Below are positions 16,750 through 23,877 of a stretch of 64,000 bases of DNA, piece by piece. The stretch is taken from positions 1 through 64,000 of the forward strand of contig JAJDZE010000021.1 in the NCBI GenBank assembly GCA_022824805.1, in the 5' to 3' direction. Each line of letters begins with the position of its first letter. The stretch's first letter is position 1. Source of the DNA: Acidimicrobiia bacterium (GTDB lineage Bacteria > Actinomycetota > Acidimicrobiia > Acidimicrobiales > Poriferisodalaceae). The translations under genes and the position numbers were made by a program. The notes under the pieces were generated by a model that was not told where the DNA came from, searched no databases, and was given only the letters and a program-made list of their open reading frames with translations.

Positions 16750-18039
16750 TCAGTCGAGCGATTCGATCACCTGCACGAGGATGTCGAGGCCCTCGCCCAT
16801 CTCGGCTTCGGTCACGTTCAGCATCGGGGTGATGCGGATGACGTTGCCGTAGAGACCGCCCTTGCCCACGAGCAGGCCGCGGTCTTTTGCAGATTCCAGC
16901 ACTGCTGCCGTGGTGACGGCGTCGGGCTCGACGCTGTCTGCGTGGCAGAACTCGAGACCTTGCATCAACCCCTTGCCGCGCAGCTCGGCCACATGCGGTG
17001 ACGCGTCGCACACGGGTGCCAGGCGCTCGTGCATCTGCGCCCCGCGGGCTGCAGCGTTGGCCTGGAGGTCGTTCTCGAGCAGGTAGCGCAGCGTGGCCCG
17101 CCCTGCAGCGGTCGAGAGCGGGTTCCCCCCGAACGTCGTGATCGAGTTGCGGGCGAGGCAGTTCATCAGCTCGGCCCGGGCGACGATGCCTGCCAGGGTG
17201 ATGCCATTGCCGACGCCTTTGGCGAAGGTGATCGCATCGGGCGTGATGCCGTGGGCCTCATATCCCCAGAAGTGCTCTCCGGTGCGACCCCAGCCCGACT
17301 GCACCTCATCGGAGATGAACAGGATTCCCTCCGAGTGCAGCACCTTGCCCATGGCCCCGAAGAAGCCGTCGGGCGGCGTGGCAAAGCCGCCGACGCCTTG
17401 GATGGGCTCGGCGATGAGCGCCGAGAAGCCGCCGGAGTCGGTCATGTCGATGAGCTGGACCAGGTCCTCCACGCAGGCATTGGTGAAGGCATCGTCGTCG
17501 AGCTGCCGGAACGGGCTGCGCAGCCGGTAGCCGCCCTGCACGAACTGCACGTCGAGCCCGCTGTAGCTGCTGGTGGACCAGGCGCGGTGGCTGGTGATCG
17601 CCTGGGCCGTGAGTGAGCGGCCGTGGTAGCTGTTGCGCATCGCCAGCACTTGGTTGCTGTTGCGGTAGTTGGTTGCCAGCAGGATCGCGGTGTCGTTGGC
17701 CTCGCTGCCCGATGTGGTGAACAGCACCCGGGGGTCGGGGATGCCCGAGACGGCGGCCACCTCTTCGGCGAACGAGATCATCTCCTCGTTCAGGTACAGC
17801 GTCGAGGTGTGCATCACCTTGGCTGCTTGGGCCTGTACGGCCTGCACTACGACGGGATTGGTGTGGCCGATCATGGTGGTGAGGATCCCGCCGAAGAAGT
17901 CCAGGTAGCGGTTGCCCTCGTTGTCGAAGACATAGCTCCCCTCGCCGCGGTCGATCGAGACCGGCCGCTCGTACAGCGGGCTGATGAAGCTGGGCAGGAT
18001 CGCGCGGTAACGCTCTGCCAGTTCGGCGGTTGTGGCCAT
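16750..18039 (-). CDS. Class III aminotransferase (aspartate aminotransferase family / AGXT2-like)
   Basis: A 429-residue PLP transaminase. It begins 'MATTAELAERYRAILPSF', then 'FTTSGSEANDTAI' for phosphate binding, 'YHGRS' aromatic loop, 'FISDEVQSGWGRTG' with cofactor Asp, and 'TFAKGVGNG' with the Schiff-base lysine. The overall pattern resembles alanine-glyoxylate aminotransferase 2 and 4-aminobutyrate transaminases. An in-frame extension upstream to 18729 only shadows the divergent hydroxy-acid dehydrogenase. The starts of these two divergent genes are just 24 bases apart, leaving almost no room for separate promoters. With the neighbouring FMN and FAD/GcvT genes it fits breakdown of glycine, glyoxylate or beta-amino acids. 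Confidence 0.88.
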   Translation of the reverse strand: MATTAELAERYRAILPSFISPLYERPVSIDRGEGSYVFDNEGNRYLDFFGGILTTMIGHTNPVVVQAVQAQAAKVMHTSTLYLNEEMISFAEEVAAVSGIPDPRVLFTTSGSEANDTAILLATNYRNSNQVLAMRNSYHGRSLTAQAITSHRAWSTSSYSGLDVQFVQGGYRLRSPFRQLDDDAFTNACVEDLVQLIDMTDSGGFSALIAEPIQGVGGFATPPDGFFGAMGKVLHSEGILFISDEVQSGWGRTGEHFWGYEAHGITPDAITFAKGVGNGITLAGIVARAELMNCLARNSITTFGGNPLSTAAGRATLRYLLENDLQANAAARGAQMHERLAPVCDASPHVAELRGKGLMQGLEFCHADSVEPDAVTTAAVLESAKDRGLLVGKGGLYGNVIRITPMLNVTEAEMGEGLDILVQVIESLD

Positions 18040-18063
18040 CGTGACATCGTAGAGTTCGCGTTC

Positions 18064-19302
18064 ATGGCGGGGTTGACGAGATGGATATCGCAGGCCCGCG
18101 AGACCGCCCGCAGCGTCATGCAGTTCGGCGAGTTCGAACGCGATGCCGACAAACGGCACCTGATCCGCGCCGCCGACGTATCTGACCTGCGCCGCATGGC
18201 GAAGCGCCGGATGCCGGGCGGCTGCTTCGACTACATCGACGGGGCAGCGGAAGACGAGGTCAGCGCCGAGCGCAGCGTCTCCGCGTATCACCGATGGCAA
18301 TTCCGGCCTCGAGTGCTGCGAGACGTCTCCGATGTGGACATCTCGGGCCGGGTCCTGGGCCGCGACGTGCCGATCCCGCTGGTGATCGCACCGACCGGTT
18401 TTGACCGCATCGCCCACTCTCAGGGAGAGCTGGCCGTGGCCCGCGCCGCCGAACGTGCCGGCATCCCGTACTCGCTGTCCACCATGGGGACGCGCTCGGT
18501 GGAGGAGGTCGCCGATGTCTGCGACGGCCGGAAGTTCTTCCAGGTGTACGTCTGGCGCGACCGCGAGCTGATGGCTGACCTGCTGAAGCGCTCGACGGCG
18601 GCCGGCTACGAGGCGATCATGATCACGGTCGACACTGCTGTGCTGGGACGCCGCGAGCGCGATGTACGGCACGGCTTCAGCCTTCCTCCCAAGCTGGGCC
18701 CCGACACGATCATCGACGGCCTGATGCATCCGCGCTGGCTGCTGGACTTCCTCAGCAACGAGCCGATCAAGTTCTCGAACTGCGAGGGGGCAGCGGGCGG
18801 CGACGGCGGTGATGCGGTGGCACTGGCCGACTACATCAACAGCCAGTTCGACCCGTCGCTGTCATGGGACGACATCGAGTGGTTCCGTGAGCGCTGGGAC
18901 GGCCCGGTGATGCTCAAGGGGGTGCTGTCGCCCGACGACGCCAAGATTGCTGCCGACATGGAGCTCGACGCCGTGATCGTGTCGAACCACGGCGGGCGTC
19001 AGCTCGACGGGGCGCCTGCGCCGGTGGAGTGCGTGCCTGCCATCCGCGAAGCCGTCGGCGATCGTTGCGAGGTGATCTGCGACGGCGGCATCCGGCGCGG
19101 CAGCGACATCGTGAAGGCGCTGGCCATGGGCGCCGATTCAGCGATGATCGGCCGGGCGTACTTGTATGCGCTCGGCGCGGCTGGCGAGACCGGTGTCGAC
19201 TGGGTGCTCAACTACTTCGTCGAGGGGATGACGCGAACAATGCGACTGAACGGCATCCGTTCGACCGCTGATCTGACCCCTGACCTGCTCGAACGAGTCT
19301 GA
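18064..19302 (+). CDS. FMN-dependent alpha-hydroxy-acid dehydrogenase/oxidase
   Basis: A flavoprotein of 412 residues in the lactate/glycolate oxidase family. Landmarks: 'GGCFDYIDGAAEDE' at the start of the TIM barrel, 'VIAPTGFDRIAH', 'FFQVYVWRDRE', 'VMLKGV' with the FMN-binding lysine, catalytic histidine in 'SNHGGRQLDGAP', and the phosphate loop 'ICDGGIRRGSDIVKALAMGAD'. It oxidises an L-2-hydroxy acid (lactate, glycolate, mandelate) to the keto acid. The ATG at 18064 is only 24 bases from the divergent transaminase start; a second ATG at 18118 would give a more standard N-terminus, so the start is uncertain. Ten bases separate it from the next FAD gene, so the two are likely cotranscribed. 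Confidence 0.88.
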   Translation: MAGLTRWISQARETARSVMQFGEFERDADKRHLIRAADVSDLRRMAKRRMPGGCFDYIDGAAEDEVSAERSVSAYHRWQFRPRVLRDVSDVDISGRVLGRDVPIPLVIAPTGFDRIAHSQGELAVARAAERAGIPYSLSTMGTRSVEEVADVCDGRKFFQVYVWRDRELMADLLKRSTAAGYEAIMITVDTAVLGRRERDVRHGFSLPPKLGPDTIIDGLMHPRWLLDFLSNEPIKFSNCEGAAGGDGGDAVALADYINSQFDPSLSWDDIEWFRERWDGPVMLKGVLSPDDAKIAADMELDAVIVSNHGGRQLDGAPAPVECVPAIREAVGDRCEVICDGGIRRGSDIVKALAMGADSAMIGRAYLYALGAAGETGVDWVLNYFVEGMTRTMRLNGIRSTADLTPDLLERV

Positions 19303-19312
19303 GGCGGCACTG

Positions 19313-22009
19313 ATGGCAGAACAGACTTCAGCCGGGCGCACCCTTGGCGATCGCTCGGTGCCCGACCGCGCCGGGTCTGCGCGCACGATCCCAGATCGTG
19401 CTGCGTCGAATCGCACGATCCCAGATCGTGCCGAAGTCGTCGTGGTGGGCGGCGGCGTCGTGGGCTGCGCAGTCGCGTATCACTTGGTGCGGCGAGGCAT
19501 CACCGACGTGCTGCTGCTGGAGCAGAACCAGCTCACCTCGGGAACCACTTGGCATGCCGCGGGCCTCGCAGCGCAGCTCAAGTCGACCTACAGCCTGACC
19601 AAGCTGGCCACCTACACCGTGCGCCTGTTCGAGGCGCTCGAGGACGAGACGGGTCAGGCCACGGGATTCCGGGCGCCGGGCTCGATCTCGGTGGCATCCG
19701 ACGGCGAGCGCTGGGAGGAGATCCTGCGCGGCGCATCCATGGGCAGGTCCATCGGCGTCGAGTCCCGCGAGCTCGACATGGACGAGCTGTCGCAGATGTG
19801 GCCGCTGATGCGAACCGACGATCTGGTCGGCGCGCTGTACCTGCCCGACGACGGGATGGTGTCGCCCGTCGACGTCACGATGGCGTTGGCCAAGGGCGCA
19901 CGTGCCCGAGGATGCCGCATCGTCGAAGGAGTCGCTGTCACCGGGCTCGAGACCCGCAATGGCGCCATCAGCGGCGTCCGCACTGAGCTGATGCCCGGCA
20001 CCGCGAGCGTCGCCGGCGAGCTGCTGGGCGGTGTCGCCGGGGAAGACCACCTCATCGAGACCGACACGGTCGTGCTGGCTGCGGGCATGTGGACCCGGCA
20101 CCTCGCCGCACAGATCGGGGTCAACGTCCCGCTGCAGGCGTGCGAGCACTTCTATGTGGTCACCGAGCCGCTCGAAGGGCTTGACACCTCCACGCCCATC
20201 GTGCGCGACCCCACCAACTACACGTACTTCAAGGAGGAGACCGGCAAGCTGATGGTCGGCTTCTTCGAGCCGGAAGCCAAGGTGTGGCGTCTCGACGGCA
20301 TTCCCCGCGACTTCAAGTTCGGGACCCTGCCGGAAGACTGGGACCACGTCGGGCCGGTGTTCGAGCGATCCTGCCACCGGGTGCCTGCGCTGTCCGATTG
20401 CGGCGTGCAGCTGTTCTTCAACGGCCCAGAATCCTTCACCCCCGACGGCACCTACTACCTCGGCGAAGCGCCCGAGGTCGACGGCTGCTTCGTGGCCGCA
20501 GGCTTCAACTCCGTGGGCATCCAGTCGGCGGGCGGGGCGGGCTGGGTGCTGGCCGACTGGATCGCCGACCGGCACCCACCGATGGACCTGTGCGCGGTCG
20601 ACATCCGCCGGGCCATGCCGTTCCAGGCCGACAACGGCTACCTGGCCGAGCGCATCAGCGAGAGCCTCGGTCTGCTCTACGCGATGCACTGGCCGTTCTT
20701 CCAGTACACGAGCGCTCGCGACCAGCGTCGTTCCGCGTTGCACGACGCCATGGATGCGGCGGGCGCCGTATTCGGCGAGACGGCCGGGTGGGAACGGGCC
20801 AATTGGTTCGCCGAACCCGGCCAGGAGCGGCAGTACCGCTACAGCTACGGCAAGCAGAACTGGTTCGACAACTCCGGGCGCGAATGCGACGCTGTCCGCA
20901 ACGGCGTGGCCGTGTTCGATCAGTCGTCGTTCGCCAAGTTCACCGTGCGCGGCCCCGATGCGCTGGATGTGCTCGACACGCTCAGCGTCGCCGACGTTGA
21001 CGTGCCTGCCGGGCGCGCCGTGTACACCCAGTGGTGCAACGAGCGGGGAGGCATCGAAGCCGACCTGACCGTGACCAGGCTGGGCGATGACGACTTCTGG
21101 GTGGTCACCTCGGCCGCCTGCCAAGCCCGTGATTGGGCGTGGCTGCGACGCCACTGTCGCGGCAGAGATGTCGAGATCGCCGATGTCACCGACGACTGGG
21201 CGGTGCTGGGGCTGATGGGTCCACGCTCGCGCGAGCTGCTGAGTCGCGTCACCGATGCCCCGCTCGACAACGAGTCGTTCCCCTTCGGCGCCGCCCGACA
21301 CATCGCAATTCGGCACGGTCCTTCACCCCGCACTCCGGCTGCGCCGCGCCACGACACCGCCCACTCGGGCGAGGTGTTAGCGGTGCGGATGAGCTATGTG
21401 GGCGAACTCGGCTGGGAGCTCTATGTGCCCAACCAGCGAGCGGTTGCGGTGTACGAGGCGCTGCGGGACGCCGCCGCGGCGGCCGACGATCTGGAACTAG
21501 CTCACGCGGGCTACCACGCCATGAACACCTTGCGGCTCGAATGCGGCTACCGCCACTGGGGCCACGACATCAGCGACGAGGACACACCACTCGAAGCCGG
21601 TCTGGGCTTCGCGATCGCCTGGGACAAGCCGCGCAGCTTCATCGGCCGCGCAGCGCTGGAAGCGCAGCGCCACGAGCCCCGCACACACCGACTCATCCAG
21701 TTCCGGCTCGAAGATCCCGACGTGCTCGCCTACCACGACGAGCCGATCCGCCGCAACGGCGAGCTCGTCGGCCGGGTCACCTCGGCCATGTGGAGCTACA
21801 CCGAAGACCGCTGCCTGGCGATGGGCTACGTGACCCATCCGGCGGCGGCCAGCCCGGAGCCTCAAGCCGTCACCAAGTCCTGGCTTGACGCCGGATCGTT
21901 CGACATCGAGATCGCCGGCCGCCGCATCGCCGCCACGCCCTCGATCCGCAGCTTCTACGACCCCACCAACCAGCGAGTCCGCCTGCAGTCCTGCAATCTG
22001 AAATGTTAA
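19313..22009 (+). CDS. FAD-dependent dehydrogenase fused to GcvT domain (dimethylglycine/sarcosine dehydrogenase-like)
   Basis: An 898-residue two-part enzyme. The N-terminal half is a DAO-type flavoprotein: FAD dinucleotide loop 'VVGGGVVGCAVAYHL' near residue 43, then the covalent-flavin-type 'TSGTTWHAAGL'. The C-terminal half from about residue 490 is an aminomethyltransferase (GcvT/T-protein) fold with 'YVGELGWELYVP' and 'ECGYRHWG', which in known homologues transfers the one-carbon unit to tetrahydrofolate. So it should demethylate an N-methylated glycine derivative. Odd feature: a 40-residue N-terminal extension made of repeats of RTIPDRA, encoded by palindromic DNA repeats. The stop codon lies in the loop of a perfect 10-bp hairpin. 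No membrane or export signal. Confidence 0.9.
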   Translation: MAEQTSAGRTLGDRSVPDRAGSARTIPDRAASNRTIPDRAEVVVVGGGVVGCAVAYHLVRRGITDVLLLEQNQLTSGTTWHAAGLAAQLKSTYSLTKLATYTVRLFEALEDETGQATGFRAPGSISVASDGERWEEILRGASMGRSIGVESRELDMDELSQMWPLMRTDDLVGALYLPDDGMVSPVDVTMALAKGARARGCRIVEGVAVTGLETRNGAISGVRTELMPGTASVAGELLGGVAGEDHLIETDTVVLAAGMWTRHLAAQIGVNVPLQACEHFYVVTEPLEGLDTSTPIVRDPTNYTYFKEETGKLMVGFFEPEAKVWRLDGIPRDFKFGTLPEDWDHVGPVFERSCHRVPALSDCGVQLFFNGPESFTPDGTYYLGEAPEVDGCFVAAGFNSVGIQSAGGAGWVLADWIADRHPPMDLCAVDIRRAMPFQADNGYLAERISESLGLLYAMHWPFFQYTSARDQRRSALHDAMDAAGAVFGETAGWERANWFAEPGQERQYRYSYGKQNWFDNSGRECDAVRNGVAVFDQSSFAKFTVRGPDALDVLDTLSVADVDVPAGRAVYTQWCNERGGIEADLTVTRLGDDDFWVVTSAACQARDWAWLRRHCRGRDVEIADVTDDWAVLGLMGPRSRELLSRVTDAPLDNESFPFGAARHIAIRHGPSPRTPAAPRHDTAHSGEVLAVRMSYVGELGWELYVPNQRAVAVYEALRDAAAAADDLELAHAGYHAMNTLRLECGYRHWGHDISDEDTPLEAGLGFAIAWDKPRSFIGRAALEAQRHEPRTHRLIQFRLEDPDVLAYHDEPIRRNGELVGRVTSAMWSYTEDRCLAMGYVTHPAAASPEPQAVTKSWLDAGSFDIEIAGRRIAATPSIRSFYDPTNQRVRLQSCNLKC
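19383..19431. repeat. In-frame palindromic repeat pair inside the FAD/GcvT gene
   Basis: The 19-mer GCACGATCCCAGATCGTGC occurs twice, at 19383-19401 and 19413-19431, exactly 30 bases (ten codons) apart. Each copy is a hairpin with 8-bp arms and a 3-base loop. In frame they encode RTIPDRA twice, preceded by a decayed version (VPDRAGSA). The repeats lie before the conserved FAD domain, so they look like an inserted or expanded element rather than part of the enzyme fold. Confidence 0.75.
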
Positions 22010-22020
22010 CTTTCAGATTG
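21994..22020. promoter_or_regulatory. Perfect 10-bp inverted repeat spanning a stop codon, upstream of DUF4143 copy 2
   Basis: Arms CAATCTGAAA (21994-22003) and TTTCAGATTG (22011-22020) flank a 7-base AT-rich loop that contains the TAA stop of the FAD/GcvT gene. The far arm ends 25 bases before the ATG of the DUF4143 gene. It could be a terminator for the first gene, an operator for the second, or both; there is no T-run on the plus strand, which favours an operator. Confidence 0.55.
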
Positions 22021-22045
22021 TGCATTTTGCCGGTACGATGTGACC

Positions 22046-23728
22046 ATGATTCGCCGAGAGATCATGCCTCGCCTTCGCAGGCTGTTTGAGCAGTTCCCAT
22101 TCGTGACGGTGACCGGTCCGCGTCAGGCTGGCAAGACCACGCTCTGCCGTGCGGCGTTCGGCGATTTGGCATACATCTCGCTTGACGCAGCCGATGCCCG
22201 TGAACAGGCAGCGTCGGATCCGCGCGGGTTGCTAGCCGAGCTTGGTGCCCCTGCCGTCATCGACGAGATTCAGCATGTCCCAACGCTGTTGTCGTACCTG
22301 AAGGAACGCGCGGACGAAGCAGGCACCAACGGTCAGTACGTTCTCACGGGCAGCGCGAACCTTCGGCTGACCGAGGCGGTGAGTGAGTCGCTTGCGGGTC
22401 GCACTGCGTTGTTGCGGCTTATGCCGTTCTCACTGGCAGAGCGAAAAATGGCGAACTCGCACATGTCGGTGAGCGAGTTGATCTTTGGTGGCTTCTACCC
22501 GCGGATCGTGGACCAGCAGCTTGAACCGAGAACGGTGCTTGCTGACTACTTCGAGACCTACGTAGAGCGCGATATCCGCCTGATGGGCGGCGTCGGCGAT
22601 CTCACGGCCTTCAGGAACTTCGCAGGGCTGTGCGCAGGGCGGATCGGTCAACTCGCGAATCTCTCCTCGCTCGGTGACGACGCGGGCGTGACGCACACCA
22701 CGGCGCGGCAGTGGATGACCGTTCTGGAGCGAAGCTACATCGCATTCCTGCTCCAGCCGCACTTTGCCAATATCCGCAAGCGGCTCGTGCGGACTCCAAA
22801 GATCTACTTTTACGACGTCGGGTTGGCGAGCTACCTGCTCGGTATCGAGCGTCCCGAACAGGTGGCCACGCACCCTCTGCGCGGTGCCCTTTTTGAGAAT
22901 CTCGTGGTTACTGAAGCGCTGAAGCATCGATGGAACCGCGGCTTGGAACCGCGGCTGTCGTTCTTCCGGGACTCACGTGGACTTGAGTGCGACCTGCTCT
23001 ACGAGACCGGATGGGGCATCAACGCCATCGAAATCAAGTCAGGCGCAACGGTCAACAATGACATGTTCCGCGCTCTCCGCAAGGTCGCCGACGTGTTGCC
23101 CGACGTGACTGCCAAGACGCTCGTTTATGGCGGTGAGCGTTCGCAGAGGCGGACAGACTTCGATGTCGTGCCGATCTTCCAATTTGCCGCAGCGCTGGCG
23201 CGATTCGACACCGAGACGGCCGTCATCGTCAGCTGTGACGGCGCTCCCGCCGCCGAGGCCGACGTCTTGGTGCTGTTCCCCAATGGCACGCGTCGAGGCG
23301 CGACGACCGACGCGAGGGGCGTAGCGCGCCTCGACCTGTACACCGACGATCTCCCCATGACGGTGTTCGTCGCCGGGCCGAACCTGAGTGCTCATGTCTC
23401 GACGGGCTGGATTCCAGCCAGCGGTGCGCTGAGTGTCGAGCTGGCATCGCTCGTCGACGGCGGCTCGGCGATCTTCGAAGATCAGACCGGATACGTGCCG
23501 GGCATCGAAGGCCGGCTCGACCCGATACTCGACAATCTTGATCGGACGTACCTGCGCACGACCAACGTCGCTGTCAATGGCGGCCAACAACAACCGGTTC
23601 ACTTCGCTGTTGGCGACGAGGTGCTCAACCTTGTTGATGCTCACGGCAACGAGCGCAACCTGAGGATCGTCGCCATGCGTGGTCAGTCCTCGTTGCTGGA
23701 GTATCACTCGCCGTCTGAATCCGACTGA
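22046..23728 (+). CDS. AAA+/DUF4143 ATPase with extra C-terminal module, copy 2
   Basis: A 560-residue protein, longer than the usual 400 or so of the family. Residues 1-380 are the normal AAA_14/DUF4143 body: Walker A GPRQAGKTT around residue 24, Walker B 'PAVIDEIQH', 'VLTGSANLRL', then 'YDVGLASYLLGI', 'ENLVVTEALK' and 'GLECDLLYE ... IEIKSG'. From about residue 390 there is a second unit: a carboxypeptidase-regulatory-like beta-sandwich ('ADVLVLFPNGTRRGATTDARG'-type segment, given here in part) and a final conserved stretch with 'NRTYL'-like DRTYLRTTN, GGQQQPVHF and 'LRIVAMRGQSSLLEY'. I recall this tail on other accessory-region proteins but cannot name it. A GTG six bases upstream is an alternative start. 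Confidence 0.85.
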   Translation: MIRREIMPRLRRLFEQFPFVTVTGPRQAGKTTLCRAAFGDLAYISLDAADAREQAASDPRGLLAELGAPAVIDEIQHVPTLLSYLKERADEAGTNGQYVLTGSANLRLTEAVSESLAGRTALLRLMPFSLAERKMANSHMSVSELIFGGFYPRIVDQQLEPRTVLADYFETYVERDIRLMGGVGDLTAFRNFAGLCAGRIGQLANLSSLGDDAGVTHTTARQWMTVLERSYIAFLLQPHFANIRKRLVRTPKIYFYDVGLASYLLGIERPEQVATHPLRGALFENLVVTEALKHRWNRGLEPRLSFFRDSRGLECDLLYETGWGINAIEIKSGATVNNDMFRALRKVADVLPDVTAKTLVYGGERSQRRTDFDVVPIFQFAAALARFDTETAVIVSCDGAPAAEADVLVLFPNGTRRGATTDARGVARLDLYTDDLPMTVFVAGPNLSAHVSTGWIPASGALSVELASLVDGGSAIFEDQTGYVPGIEGRLDPILDNLDRTYLRTTNVAVNGGQQQPVHFAVGDEVLNLVDAHGNERNLRIVAMRGQSSLLEYHSPSESD

Positions 23729-23848
23729 CCCCGATGCGCGCGGTGGTGCGCGGGGTGGTGGTAATTTGCGCGCACCATGTCGGCATGCCGCGGGGTGCGA
23801 ACCGGGGGGTTCGGCTCACGTCTGGCCCGGACAAATGGGGACCTACCT

Positions 23849-23875
23849 ATGTCTGAGCAGGCCCGGCATCGCTGA
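23849..23875 (+). CDS. Possible eight-residue leader peptide before the second FAD/GcvT gene
   Basis: ATG at 23849 opens a nine-codon frame encoding MSEQARHR and a stop, preceded by GGGGACC. The real gene begins three bases after its stop with ATG and MPEQAQ, so the start region looks duplicated (ATGTCTGAGCAGGC against ATGCCTGAACAAGC). Either a translated leader or a relic of a duplicated start. It is too short to be certain. Confidence 0.3.
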   Translation: MSEQARHR

Positions 23876-23877
23876 GC

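Noticed and set aside
19328-21316. A 662-codon minus-strand frame
   Set aside because: Antisense to the FAD/GcvT gene; His/Gly-rich shadow sequence.
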